From Luteimonas sp. 9C (GTDB lineage: Bacteria; Pseudomonadota; Gammaproteobacteria; Xanthomonadales; Xanthomonadaceae): DNA of 64,000 nt. Each line of letters starts with the position of its first letter. Position 1 is the first letter of the stretch. A program made the translations under genes and the position numbers. The notes below the pieces were generated by a model, which was not told where the DNA came from, did no database searches, and was given only the letters and a program-made list of their open reading frames with translations. Below are positions 45,615 through 53,666 of the stretch, piece by piece. The stretch lies in assembly GCF_902506295.1 (NCBI RefSeq), contig NZ_LR733312.1, forward strand, positions 1 through 64,000, read 5' to 3'.

Positions 45615-47033
45615 ATGGCCGATAGACGACTCACTGCCCGCCTGCGCCCGCGCTCCCTGCGGGCGCGCCAGCTGCTGGCCGCGAGTATCGGCCTGCTCGC
45701 CTTTCTGGCGCTGGCCGGCTACGCACTCGACCGGGCCTTCATCGACGTCGCCAGCGAAGGCCAGCGCGAGCGCCTGCGCAACTATGTCTATGCCTACGCG
45801 GGCGACATCGAGTTCCTGCGCAGCGGCGACATCTACCCTTCCGAATCGCAGCCCGACGACCGCTTCCTGCGGCCCGGCAGTGGCCTCTATGCCGAGGTCG
45901 TCCTGCCGTCCGGCGATTCCTGGAGGTCGCCGTCGGCCTCGGGCCCCCAGTTGCCGGAAGCGACGATGCTGTCGGCGCGCGAGGAGAAGTTCGACGGCCC
46001 GCTGCCGATGGTGCGCAGCGACGGCACGCCCGGCGAGGCCTACCGCTATGGTCTGGGACTGGTCTGGTCGCCGGATGGCCGCAGCGACACGGAGTTCGCC
46101 TACACCATCTACGTGATGGAGGACGCCGGCATCGTGCCGCGCCAGGTCCGCATCTTCCGGGCCGCGCTGTGGGTCAACCTCGGCGTGGCGGGTGTGATCC
46201 TGCTGCTGCTGCAGGGGCTGATCGTGCGCTGGAGCCTGTGGCCGCTGCGCCGCGTCGAGCACGAGCTCGTGCGCGTCCAGCGTGGCCTGTCCGACCGCAT
46301 GGGCATGCAGCATCCGCATGAGCTGCAGCCGCTGACCGAAAGCATCAACGCGTTGATCGACAGCGAGCGCGAACACCTCACGCGCCAGCGCAACACGATG
46401 TCCGATCTTGCCCACAGCCTGAAGACGCCGCTCGCGGTGCTGCGCTCGCGCCTGGATGCGGGCAGCGGCGATGCCGAACTGCGCGAGGAAGTGGAAACCC
46501 AGCTGCAGCGCATGAACGATCTGGTGACCTACCAGCTCGCGCGCGCTGCTTCGAGCGGGCACCAGCTGTTCTCGGCGCCGATCGAGATCGAACCCAGCGC
46601 CGAGCAGATCGTGCGCGGGCTGGAGAAGATCTACGCGGCCAAGGGCGCGGTCTGCGAATTCGAGATCGACCCGAGCGCGCGCTTCCACGGCGAGCAGGGC
46701 GATCTGCAGGAACTGCTCGGCAATCTGCTCGAGAACGCGTTCAAGTGGGCGAAGGGGCGCGTGCTGCTGACGGTCCGTCCCGGCGAGACCGCGCCCAACC
46801 GGCGTCCGGGTCTGGTGCTGGTCGTCGAGGACGACGGTCCGGGCATTCCGGCCGACCGCGTCGCATCGATCCTGCAGCGGGGCGTGCGCGGCGACGAGCG
46901 CGTGCAGGGGCACGGTATCGGCCTGTCGATCGTGCAGGACATCGTCCACAGCTATCGCGGCGAACTGCACGTCGGCCGCTCCGAAGAACTCGGCGGCGCC
47001 TGCTTCTCGGTACGCCTGCCGCCGGGGTTCTAG
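45615..47033 (+). CDS. phoQ: Sensor histidine kinase, PhoQ type
   Basis: A 472-residue membrane kinase. Two helices (about 22-42 and 178-200) bound a periplasmic domain of about 130 residues with acidic patches (DIEFLRSGD, FDGPLPMVRSDG) that could bind divalent cations or peptides. There is a HAMP-like segment, HisKA with MSDLAHSLKTPLAVLRSRL (His about 264), and an ATPase domain with LLGNLLENAFKWAKG, DDGPGI and GIGLSIV. It lacks an obvious ribosome binding site. Its stop shares a CTAG with the stop of convergent mtfA. Confidence 0.92.
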   Translation: MADRRLTARLRPRSLRARQLLAASIGLLAFLALAGYALDRAFIDVASEGQRERLRNYVYAYAGDIEFLRSGDIYPSESQPDDRFLRPGSGLYAEVVLPSGDSWRSPSASGPQLPEATMLSAREEKFDGPLPMVRSDGTPGEAYRYGLGLVWSPDGRSDTEFAYTIYVMEDAGIVPRQVRIFRAALWVNLGVAGVILLLLQGLIVRWSLWPLRRVEHELVRVQRGLSDRMGMQHPHELQPLTESINALIDSEREHLTRQRNTMSDLAHSLKTPLAVLRSRLDAGSGDAELREEVETQLQRMNDLVTYQLARAASSGHQLFSAPIEIEPSAEQIVRGLEKIYAAKGAVCEFEIDPSARFHGEQGDLQELLGNLLENAFKWAKGRVLLTVRPGETAPNRRPGLVLVVEDDGPGIPADRVASILQRGVRGDERVQGHGIGLSIVQDIVHSYRGELHVGRSEELGGACFSVRLPPGF

Positions 47034-47791
47034 GCGCGGGTCGCGAAGGGCGAGGGCCCGTAGAACCGCGCCAGATGCGCGGCGACATCCGGCAGGAACT
47101 CACGCAGCAGCGCGGGCGCGCTGAAGTGGTATTCGCTGCAGACGGCGAAGAATTCCTCCGGCGCTTCCGCGGCATACGGATCGATCGGCATCGTTTCGCC
47201 GGCGTCCACGCGGGCGACGAAGGCATCGAAGCTGCGTTGGAAATCCGCGGCCCACGCGCGCTGCCAGTCGCGCGGCAGCGGCGGGGTGCCGTCCAACACG
47301 CCGTCGAGTGCGTCGATCTTGTGCGCCATCTCGTGCACCGCGACGCAGAAGCCGGCGTCGGGCTCGTCGATGTCGGATTGCACGTCGGCCCACGACAGCA
47401 CCATCGGGCCGCTGTCCCAGGATTCGCCGATGAGTTCGTCGTCCCATTCGTGCAGGACGCCCGCGGCATCGAGATGACTGCGGTTCACCCGGAACGCGTC
47501 CGGATAGACGATCAGCTGCGACCAGCCATGCAGGCCTTCCTCGCCGAACTCGAGCAGTGGCAGGCAGCACAGCGTGGCCAGGGCGAGACGGGCGCGGTCA
47601 TCGAGCGTCAGCCCGCCCACCGGTGTGATCGTCTTGCGGTGCAGGAACCGCGCGCCCAGGCCACGCAGCTTCACCTGTGCGGCGGCATCAAGCGCGCGCA
47701 CCCACGGCAGCCGGTCGACGGTGGCCGACCAGTCGGTATCGGAAACGGGTGGCGGCGTGCCTGCGAACAGGCGGCGGATCAGCGAACGCAC
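47030..47791 (-). CDS. mtfA: Zinc-dependent peptidase MtfA (M90 family)
   Basis: A 253-residue cytosolic metallopeptidase; in E. coli MtfA binds Mlc and so affects the glucose PTS. The catalytic motif is CVAVHEMAHKIDALDG (HEMAH), with LIVYPDAFRVNR, GESWDSGPMVLSWADV before it, and FFAVCSEYHFSAP giving the third zinc ligand. The GTG at 47791 (VRSLIRRLF) is the natural N-terminus; the open frame extends 76 codons upstream only by chance, across the next gene. No consensus ribosome binding site. Confidence 0.88.
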   Translation of the reverse strand: MRSLIRRLFAGTPPPVSDTDWSATVDRLPWVRALDAAAQVKLRGLGARFLHRKTITPVGGLTLDDRARLALATLCCLPLLEFGEEGLHGWSQLIVYPDAFRVNRSHLDAAGVLHEWDDELIGESWDSGPMVLSWADVQSDIDEPDAGFCVAVHEMAHKIDALDGVLDGTPPLPRDWQRAWAADFQRSFDAFVARVDAGETMPIDPYAAEAPEEFFAVCSEYHFSAPALLREFLPDVAAHLARFYGPSPFATRA

Positions 47792-47807
47792 GTGCCCGGA
47801 CAATCCG

Positions 47808-48083
47808 TCAGCGGAACATGCCCGGCAGGAAACTGTGCCAGCGCGGACCGCGGGCCGGGCCTTCCGAATCGCCGCCACCGCTGGCGGCCGGGCGCACCTT
47901 CGACGCGCTGCCTGCAGCCGGCGCACGCCGGGCATGGCCGGTGTCCAGCGCCTGTTCGGCCTGCGGCGCAGTCGCCGTCGGCGGGCAGGGCGTGTCGGCC
48001 GCGGGATCCGTGACGGCATCGCGCGCGACGACCGGCAGGCTCGCGCCCAGCAACAGCATGCAGACCATCAGACGTGCGGACAT
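47808..48083 (-). CDS. Small secreted protein, function unknown
   Basis: A 91-residue protein with a signal peptide (LMVCMLLLGASLPVVARD) and a low-complexity mature part rich in Ala, Pro and Gly, ending RWHSFLPGMFR. AGGGTGA precedes the ATG at 48083. It lies 16 bases before mtfA on the same strand, so they may form an operon. No family is recognised. It is divergent from birA. Confidence 0.6.
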   Translation of the reverse strand: MSARLMVCMLLLGASLPVVARDAVTDPAADTPCPPTATAPQAEQALDTGHARRAPAAGSASKVRPAASGGGDSEGPARGPRWHSFLPGMFR

Positions 48084-48192
48084 CGGATCACCCTGGAAGG
48101 AGGCAGGACGCACAGCCCGCTGAGCATAGCAAAGGTTCTGCCGGGGCGACGCGGCATCGCGGTACGGGGCGACACCCGGCGCCGGGCTCGTC

Positions 48193-48198
48193 GATAAT
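48193..48198 (+). promoter_or_regulatory. -10-like element placed for leaderless birA transcription
   Basis: GATAAT ends 6 bases before the birA ATG, with no Shine-Dalgarno sequence in between. The same layout as hemC and nudC. Confidence 0.45.
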
Positions 48199-48204
48199 CG
48201 GGCG

Positions 48205-49233
48205 ATGCCTTCCCCGCACACGCCACCGCCTGCGACCGAGCAGCCGCCCGAACGCGCATTGCTGCAACGCCTGATCGAGGGGCCGGTATCGGGGGATGCG
48301 CTGGCCCGGGCGTCGGGCCAGACCCGCGCCGCGGTGTGGAAGCGGATTTCGCTGCTGCGCGAAGCCGGCGTGCCGATCATCGCCCGGCCCGGCACCGGCT
48401 ATGCGCTGGCGCAGCCGATGTCGCTGCTCGATGCCGACACGATCCTCGATGCACTCGCCCCGGCCGAACGTGCGCGCATGTCGACATTGACGGTCGCCTG
48501 GAGCATCGATTCGACCAATGCCGAACTGCTGCGCCGCCCCATGCCCGGCGCGCACGCCGAGGTATTGCTGGCGGAACGACAGACCGGTGGCCGCGGGCGC
48601 CGTGGGCGCAGCTGGGAGTCGCCGCTGGCCGCGCATCTGTATCTCTCGCTGCAACGCGGCTTCGAGGGCGGGCTCGCGCGGCTCGGCGGATTGAGCCTGG
48701 TCGCCGGCGTCGCCGCGGTGGAGGCGCTGCGGACGTTGGGCGTGGAGACCGTCCGCCTGAAGTGGCCGAATGATCTGGTTGTCGTCGACGCAGACGGCCT
48801 GCGCAAGCTGGGCGGCATCCTGGTCGAAGGCGGCGGCGAACATGCCGGCCCGGTGCGGGCGGTGCTGGGCATCGGCGTCAATGTACGCATGCCGGAGGGG
48901 CAGGCGGCGGCGATCGACCAGCCCTGGACAGACCTCGCCAGCTGCTGCGCGGACGCGCCGCCTGCACGCAATGCGCTGGCCGCGGCCGTGGTCGACGCCT
49001 GGGTGCGGGCGCTGGACCTGTTCGATCGCGACGGCCTCGCGCCGTTCCGTGCGCGCTACGCCGCGGTCGATGCGCTCGAAGGCGCGCCGTTGGCGATCCA
49101 CACCGGCAACGAGACCCTGCACGGCATCGCCGATGGCATCGAGGACGACGGCGCGCTGCGCGTCCGCGTGGACGACGCCCTGCGCGCCTTTCATGCAGGC
49201 GAGGTCAGCGTGCGACGGGAGGCGCGCGCGTGA
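48205..49233 (+). CDS. birA: Biotin-[acetyl-CoA-carboxylase] ligase / biotin repressor
   Basis: A 342-residue bifunctional protein. An N-terminal helix-turn-helix (LLQRLIEGPVSGDALARA, then TRAAVWKRISLLREAG) precedes the ligase domain: SIDSTNAELLRR, ERQTGGRGRRGRSW (the biotinyl-AMP loop), VRLKWPNDLVV, LGGILVEGGG and GIGVNVR. It biotinylates BCCP and should repress biotin genes. It overlaps coaX in a GTGA. Confidence 0.95.
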   Translation: MPSPHTPPPATEQPPERALLQRLIEGPVSGDALARASGQTRAAVWKRISLLREAGVPIIARPGTGYALAQPMSLLDADTILDALAPAERARMSTLTVAWSIDSTNAELLRRPMPGAHAEVLLAERQTGGRGRRGRSWESPLAAHLYLSLQRGFEGGLARLGGLSLVAGVAAVEALRTLGVETVRLKWPNDLVVVDADGLRKLGGILVEGGGEHAGPVRAVLGIGVNVRMPEGQAAAIDQPWTDLASCCADAPPARNALAAAVVDAWVRALDLFDRDGLAPFRARYAAVDALEGAPLAIHTGNETLHGIADGIEDDGALRVRVDDALRAFHAGEVSVRREARA

Positions 49234-49982
49234 ATACCTGGCTGTTCGATCTGGGCAACACGCGGCTGAAGTGCGCGCCGCTCGACGGCGACGGCCGGGT
49301 GGGCATCGTGCAGGGCGCCGCGCACGTGGAGAGCGGGTTCGATCCCGACTGGCTCGACGCGCTGCCGGCACGCATCGACAGCGCGATCGTCGCCAGCGTC
49401 GCCGCGCCCGCATTGCGCATGATCCTGCTCGACGCGCTCGCCGCCCGTGGTGCGCAGGTGCAGCTGGCGCATACGCTGCCTGCGCTCGACGGGCTGACGA
49501 TCGCCTACGCCGATCCGTCGCGACTGGGCGTCGACCGGTTCCTCGCGCTGCTCTCCGCGCATGCCGAACACGCGCCGGCGCTGGTGGTCGGCGTCGGCAC
49601 CGCACTGACCGTCGATCTGGTCGACGGCGCCGGACGGCATCTAGGGGGCCGCATCGCGCCCTCGCCGACGCTGATGCGCGAGGCGCTCCACCGGCGCGTG
49701 GCCCAGCTCGCGCCGAGTGGCGGGGCCTACGCCGAGTTCGCGACCGACACCGAAGACGCGCTGGTGTCGGGATGCGAGGGCGCGGCGGTGGGCCTGGTCG
49801 AGCGCAGTCTGGCGGAAGCGACCGCGCGGCTCGGCGCGCGCCCCCGCCTGCTGCTGCACGGCGGCGGTGGCGAGGCGCTTCTGGGCCGCCTGCCCGACGC
49901 ACAGTGGCGCGCCGATCTGGTGCTGCACGGGCTTGCGCGCTGGCATCACGCGAGTGCCGGCGTTGCGTCGCGGCAAGGGTAG
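49230..49982 (+). CDS. coaX: Type III pantothenate kinase
   Basis: A 250-residue kinase that makes phosphopantothenate, the first step of coenzyme A synthesis, and lacks similarity to CoaA. It has WLFDLGNTRLK, SVAAPALR, GVDRFLALL, VGVGTALTVDLVDGAG with GGRIAPSP, and a C-terminal ASKHA-type GGGGEALLG. The GTG start overlaps the birA stop, so translation is coupled, a common arrangement of these two cofactor genes. Confidence 0.95.
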   Translation: MNTWLFDLGNTRLKCAPLDGDGRVGIVQGAAHVESGFDPDWLDALPARIDSAIVASVAAPALRMILLDALAARGAQVQLAHTLPALDGLTIAYADPSRLGVDRFLALLSAHAEHAPALVVGVGTALTVDLVDGAGRHLGGRIAPSPTLMREALHRRVAQLAPSGGAYAEFATDTEDALVSGCEGAAVGLVERSLAEATARLGARPRLLLHGGGGEALLGRLPDAQWRADLVLHGLARWHHASAGVASRQG

Positions 49983-49991
49983 GATCAGGCC

Positions 49992-50720
49992 ATGCTGCTG
50001 CGCGCGACCATCGTCCTGCTGGTGATCCTCAACTTCGGTGTGGGCGTGTGGTGGGCCCTGCGCGGTCCACCGCATGCGGCGCCCGCGGTGACGGCTGCGG
50101 CGCCATCGACATTGCGACTGGTCGGAGAGCCCTCGGAACGCGCCGCCCCCCCCGCACCGGCGTCCGGCTTGCCCGCGACCGGACCATCGACGCCAACGCC
50201 TGCCGAAGCGGTCGACACCGTGGCCACGCAGACCACGCCCCGCGCCGCGGACCCGGCGCAATGCGTGGCGCTCGGACCGTTCGCCGACGCGTCGACCCGC
50301 GACGCAGCCCTGGCACAGCTGTCGCCGGTGGCCGCGCAGGTCGTCCCGCGCGACGTGGGCGACACCCCACGCGGCTGGCGCGTCTGGATGGCCCCGCGCG
50401 CCGATCGTGCCGCGGCCGATGCGATGGTCGTGCGCCTGCTCGCGGCCGGGTTCAACGACTACTACGTGATCGCCGATGGCGCCGATGCCAATGGCATCGC
50501 ACTGGGCCGGTTCGGCAGCGAACCCGCTGCCCAGTCCCGTGCGCAGGCGCTGCGCGATGCCGGCTTCGAGGCCGAGGCCGCGCCGCTCGGCAGCACGCTC
50601 ACGCGCTACTGGATCGATGCGACGCTGGCCGAAGGTGGAACCGGCGAGACGCTGCGATCCCGGGTCGGCGCTGCGCGTGTCGAAACGCGCGACTGCAACC
50701 CACGGCAGGTTGCGGGTTAG
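49992..50720 (+). CDS. SPOR-domain membrane protein
   Basis: A 242-residue protein with one N-terminal membrane helix (LLRATIVLLVILNFGVGVWW), a Pro/Ala-rich linker (25-90), then a periplasmic SPOR-like domain: CVALGPFADASTRDAALAQL and ALGRFGSEPAAQSRAQALRDAGF. SPOR domains bind denuded septal peptidoglycan, so a cell-division role is likely. It follows coaX by 9 bases and belongs to that operon; tRNA-Thr begins 29 bases later. Confidence 0.85.
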   Translation: MLLRATIVLLVILNFGVGVWWALRGPPHAAPAVTAAAPSTLRLVGEPSERAAPPAPASGLPATGPSTPTPAEAVDTVATQTTPRAADPAQCVALGPFADASTRDAALAQLSPVAAQVVPRDVGDTPRGWRVWMAPRADRAAADAMVVRLLAAGFNDYYVIADGADANGIALGRFGSEPAAQSRAQALRDAGFEAEAAPLGSTLTRYWIDATLAEGGTGETLRSRVGAARVETRDCNPRQVAG

Positions 50721-50749
50721 AATTCCGCCGCGGCCCCGCCGCGTGCCAT

Positions 50750-50825
50750 GCCGGCATAGCTCAGTTGGTAGAGCAACCGCCTTGTAAGCGGTAGGTCCCC
50801 AGTTCGAATCCGGGTGCCGGCACCA
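50750..50825 (+). tRNA. tRNA-Thr (TGT)
   Basis: A 76-nt cloverleaf with encoded CCA: acceptor GCCGGCA with TGCCGGC, anticodon loop CTTGTAA (TGT), T loop TTCGAAT. It reads ACA and other ACN threonine codons. Confidence 0.95.
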
Positions 50826-50946
50826 GTTCCGATGTCGTTCTGCGTGCGCCCGCGCCTGCCCGGCGCCTCCCCACGGCCACACCGGCGTCGATGCCACCCC
50901 GCCATCCCCATGCGTGCGACGGCGGCGCACTCGCTCAGGAGAGGTC

Positions 50947-51870
50947 ATGCAGCAGACGAATTCCCAGGTGTCGATCTTCGGCGTGCCCACCGACGTGGGT
51001 GCCGGTCGCCGCGGTGCATCCATGGGCCCCGAAGGCCTGCGCGTCGCGGGCCTGGTCGAGGCACTGATCGCGCGCGGCGTCGATGTCGACGACCTCGGTG
51101 ATCTCAAGGGGCCGAAGAATCCGTGGACCGGACCGCGCGAGGGCTATCGCCATCTCGACGAAGTCGTCGCCTGGAATCGCGCGGTGCTCGAAGCGTCCAG
51201 CGCAGAGCTCGCACGCGGACGCATGCCAATCATGCTCGGCGGCGATCATTGCCTGGCGATCGGTTCGATCGCCGCGGTCGCCAACCACTGTCGCACGACG
51301 GGCCGCAAGCTGCGCGTGCTGTGGCTGGACGCGCATACCGATTTCAACACCTCGCAGATCACGCCCTCGGGCAACGTGCACGGCATGCCGGTGGCGTGCC
51401 TGTGCGGCATCGGGCCGGATGCGTTGACCGGCCTCGGCGGCGTGTCGCCCTCGATGCAGGTCGCGCAGTTCCGCCAGATCGGCATCCGCTCGGTCGATCC
51501 CGACGAGAAGCGCCTGGTCAAGGAGCACGGTCTGGACATCTACGACATGCGCTACATCGACGAGGTCGGCATGCGTCGCGTGGTCGAGGAGGCGCTGGAG
51601 GGCCTCGACGACGACACGCACCTGCATGTGAGCTTCGATGTCGACGTGCTCGACCCGACCATCGCGCCCGGTACGGGGACGCCGGTGCCGGGCGGCATCA
51701 ACTACCGCGAGGCACAGCTGGTCATGGAGATGATCGCCGACAGCGGGCGTCTGGGGTCGTTGGACATCGTCGAGGTGAACACCGCACTGGACCAGGGCAA
51801 TGCGACCGCGGAGCTGGCGGTCGATCTGGTGGAAAGCCTGTTCGGCAAGTCGACTTTGATGCGCGACTGA
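50947..51870 (+). CDS. rocF: Arginase
   Basis: A 307-residue enzyme hydrolysing arginine to ornithine and urea. It has GVPTDVGAGRRGASMGPEGLR, the manganese ligands in LGGDHCLAIGS, DAHTDFNT and SFDVDVLDPTIAPGTGTP, and the C-terminal VEVNTALD. Agmatinase-specific residues are absent, and the residue pattern around GNVHGMP favours true arginase. Urease genes are not in the window, so the fate of urea is not shown. It has AGGAGAGG 7 bases before the ATG. Confidence 0.95.
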   Translation: MQQTNSQVSIFGVPTDVGAGRRGASMGPEGLRVAGLVEALIARGVDVDDLGDLKGPKNPWTGPREGYRHLDEVVAWNRAVLEASSAELARGRMPIMLGGDHCLAIGSIAAVANHCRTTGRKLRVLWLDAHTDFNTSQITPSGNVHGMPVACLCGIGPDALTGLGGVSPSMQVAQFRQIGIRSVDPDEKRLVKEHGLDIYDMRYIDEVGMRRVVEEALEGLDDDTHLHVSFDVDVLDPTIAPGTGTPVPGGINYREAQLVMEMIADSGRLGSLDIVEVNTALDQGNATAELAVDLVESLFGKSTLMRD

Positions 51871-51957
51871 ACCTGCCGGGTTCACGCCACCGATGCATCA
51901 TTGAACTCGGGTCGGGATGCGCGCGACGGGTGCACGCGGCTTTCACAAGGCGGGTTC

Positions 51958-51964
51958 CTATAGT
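51958..51964 (+). promoter_or_regulatory. -10-like element, stress-sigma type, before entericidin
   Basis: CTATAGT matches 6 of 7 positions of the CTATACT form preferred by RpoS. The -35 is not recognisable. It lies 62 bases before the entericidin start. Confidence 0.35.
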
Positions 51965-52026
51965 CGCGCCATGGTTGCGGAAGTCCGCAGCTGTTCGCCA
52001 CGAAACCGGAATCCCTGGAGAATCCC

Positions 52027-52182
52027 ATGAAGCGTTTGACCGCACTGATGCTGCTCGCCATGTTCACCGTTGGCACCCTGACCGCCTGCAACACCATGAA
52101 GGGTGCCGGCCAGGACGTGCAGAAGGTGGGCGAGAAGGTGGAAGACAGCGCCAACAGCACCGGCGCCACCACGCGTCCCTGA
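52027..52182 (+). CDS. Entericidin A/B family lipoprotein
   Basis: A 51-residue lipoprotein: signal peptide with the lipobox LTAC (Cys21), then the entericidin core [20 protein letters not shown] and a Ser/Thr-rich tail. In E. coli EcnB promotes bacteriolysis under RpoS control and EcnA opposes it. A GGAG ribosome binding site lies 8 bases before the ATG. It is followed by a strong terminator, so it is monocistronic. Confidence 0.92.
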   Translation: MKRLTALMLLAMFTVGTLTACNTMKGAGQDVQKVGEKVEDSANSTGATTRP

Positions 52183-52205
52183 TCCACGCAGTCCATCGCA
52201 CGAAG

Positions 52206-52235
52206 AAGGCCGGCATGCATGCCGGCCTTTTTTTT
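52206..52235 (+). terminator. Rho-independent terminator after entericidin
   Basis: A perfect 24-base palindrome (52206-52229), rich in GGCC, runs into a tract of T residues. It is the strongest terminator near this gene. Confidence 0.9.
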
Positions 52236-52327
52236 GCGCGCGGACTCCGCGCCAGCGGAGCTCACTCAGCGAGATGACGACCCGACTTACGAATCCTCGA
52301 CCCGGGTTTGATGGCCACGATGCGAAG

Positions 52328-52343
52328 GTGACCTCGCGGTCAC
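52328..52343. repeat. Inverted repeat upstream of the CsbD gene
   Basis: GTGACC-TCGC-GGTCAC is a perfect 6-4-6 inverted repeat 60 bases before the CsbD start. It could be an operator, but no regulator is known for it. Confidence 0.4.
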
Positions 52344-52402
52344 GGAGCACGCATGCGCCATTGCAGCCGCGCCGCATTCCCCCGAAGACAGGATCGATCG
52401 CC

Positions 52403-52606
52403 ATGAACAAAGACATCATTGCCGGCAAGTGGACCCAGGTGAAGGGCAAGGCGCAGGCCAAATGGGGCGACCTGACCGACGACGTGTTCGACGTCGCGGC
52501 CGGTGACAGCAAGTATCTCGCGGGCAAGCTGCAGGAAAAGTACGGCTGGGAGCGCGACCGCGCCGAACGCGAGGTCAAGGAGTTCGAGAAGACGCTCGAC
52601 AGCTGA
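52403..52606 (+). CDS. CsbD family general stress protein
   Basis: A 67-residue hydrophilic protein of the CsbD/YjbJ family: [30 protein letters not shown] and [21 protein letters not shown]. YjbJ and CsbD are induced by general stress sigma factors (RpoS, sigma B). The biochemical role is unknown. It lies between a terminator and a hairpin, so it is monocistronic. Confidence 0.9.
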   Translation: MNKDIIAGKWTQVKGKAQAKWGDLTDDVFDVAAGDSKYLAGKLQEKYGWERDRAEREVKEFEKTLDS

Positions 52607-52660
52607 GGCGCCCGGTGCGTTCCGCGTGACGCGGATGCGCATTGTCAATGTGTTCTCCCG

Positions 52661-52690
52661 CAGAAGGACCGGTCCAGGCCGGTCCTTCTG
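52661..52690. terminator. Long hairpin between convergent genes
   Basis: A perfect 12-bp stem (52661-52672 with 52679-52690) with a 6-base loop lies between the CsbD gene and the convergent secreted-protein gene. There is no run of T, so it may end transcription poorly or be a processing hairpin. Confidence 0.55.
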
Positions 52691-52719
52691 CATGTGCGGC
52701 ACGCCGACGTCCGGATGGC

Positions 52720-53547
52720 TCAGGGATCCGGGACGAAGCCGCCCGGAAACGCGTCCGGCCGATGCGCCTGCGCCCAGGCGCGATGTCGGGGCAGCACGCC
52801 GCGCGCCACCAGCGTATCGACGCTGTCGTAGCGCAGGGTGGTGACCTGCACGGGTGTGCGCGTGGCGCGCTCGAACGCGGTCGATGTCACCGGCGCCCAT
52901 TCCCGCGCGCCGTGTCCGGTGCCGAGGCGCTGACGCTCGGCGCGCATGTCCGACGCGGCGGATTCGGCAGCGACCGCCTCTGCCGCCGGTGCGGTGCGCC
53001 CGCGCGCTGCGTCCGCCGGGCGCGATTGCGGTGCCGGGGCAGGCGCTCGCGATGCGATGGGGCTGGGCGGCGCACGTTCGCCGAAGACGGCGATGCCGAT
53101 CGTGCCCACGTTGTCCGGCCGCCCCGTCTGCGCGGCGTAGCTGTCGGCGAGTGCCGCGAATTCGAAGCGTGCGACATCGTCGTGCGACTTGCGCCAGCCG
53201 GTGATCTCGGTCGTCTGCCAGGGCGCGAGCACGTAACCGGTCTGCGAGGGTGAGGCGGTCTCGCCGCTGATCGCGTTGACGCCGTCGACCGACAGCACCA
53301 CCAGCACGCGGCTGCCGGTCGTGTTGGTCAGGCGGATCGCGTACGGCGCGCCCGGCGTGCCGGCAATCCAGGTGTCGCCACGGTAGGTCACGGGCTGCGC
53401 GGTGCTGCCCGTGTCGCGGTCGACCACTTCGATGCGGACACGCTCGCCCGCCTTCCAGGCACGGGCCGCATGCGCGGCGGGCATCGCCAGCAGGCTGCCC
53501 AGCAGCAGCCAGAGGGCGGCGGAACGGACGGAACGGGATGTGCACAT
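52720..53547 (-). CDS. Hypothetical secreted protein
   Basis: A 275-residue protein with a signal peptide (LLGSLLAMPAAHAARA). The first 140 mature residues form a beta-sandwich-like part with YAIRLTNTTGSRVLVVLSVDGVN and GYVLAPWQTTEITGWRKS, followed by an Ala/Pro/Arg-rich linker and a C-terminal segment with TLRYDSVDTLVARGVLP. I recognise no family with certainty. It is convergent with CsbD and divergent from trpS (119 bases), where a -10-like TAGACT faces trpS. Confidence 0.7.
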   Translation of the reverse strand: MCTSRSVRSAALWLLLGSLLAMPAAHAARAWKAGERVRIEVVDRDTGSTAQPVTYRGDTWIAGTPGAPYAIRLTNTTGSRVLVVLSVDGVNAISGETASPSQTGYVLAPWQTTEITGWRKSHDDVARFEFAALADSYAAQTGRPDNVGTIGIAVFGERAPPSPIASRAPAPAPQSRPADAARGRTAPAAEAVAAESAASDMRAERQRLGTGHGAREWAPVTSTAFERATRTPVQVTTLRYDSVDTLVARGVLPRHRAWAQAHRPDAFPGGFVPDP

Positions 53548-53666
53548 GGCGGATCTCTCGCGGGAAGGTGCGAGGACAAACGGCTCCGCGTACCGGATGG
53601 GGTTACGGCCGGTCGCGGGCCGGCCAGCGGTTAGACTGGCGGCCTGATTTCCGCAGCCTGCAGCCC

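Noticed and set aside
51868-51884. Small hairpin TGAACC-TGCCG-GGTTCA over the arginase stop
   Set aside because: Only 6 bp, overlapping the stop codon, without a T tract; not a convincing terminator.
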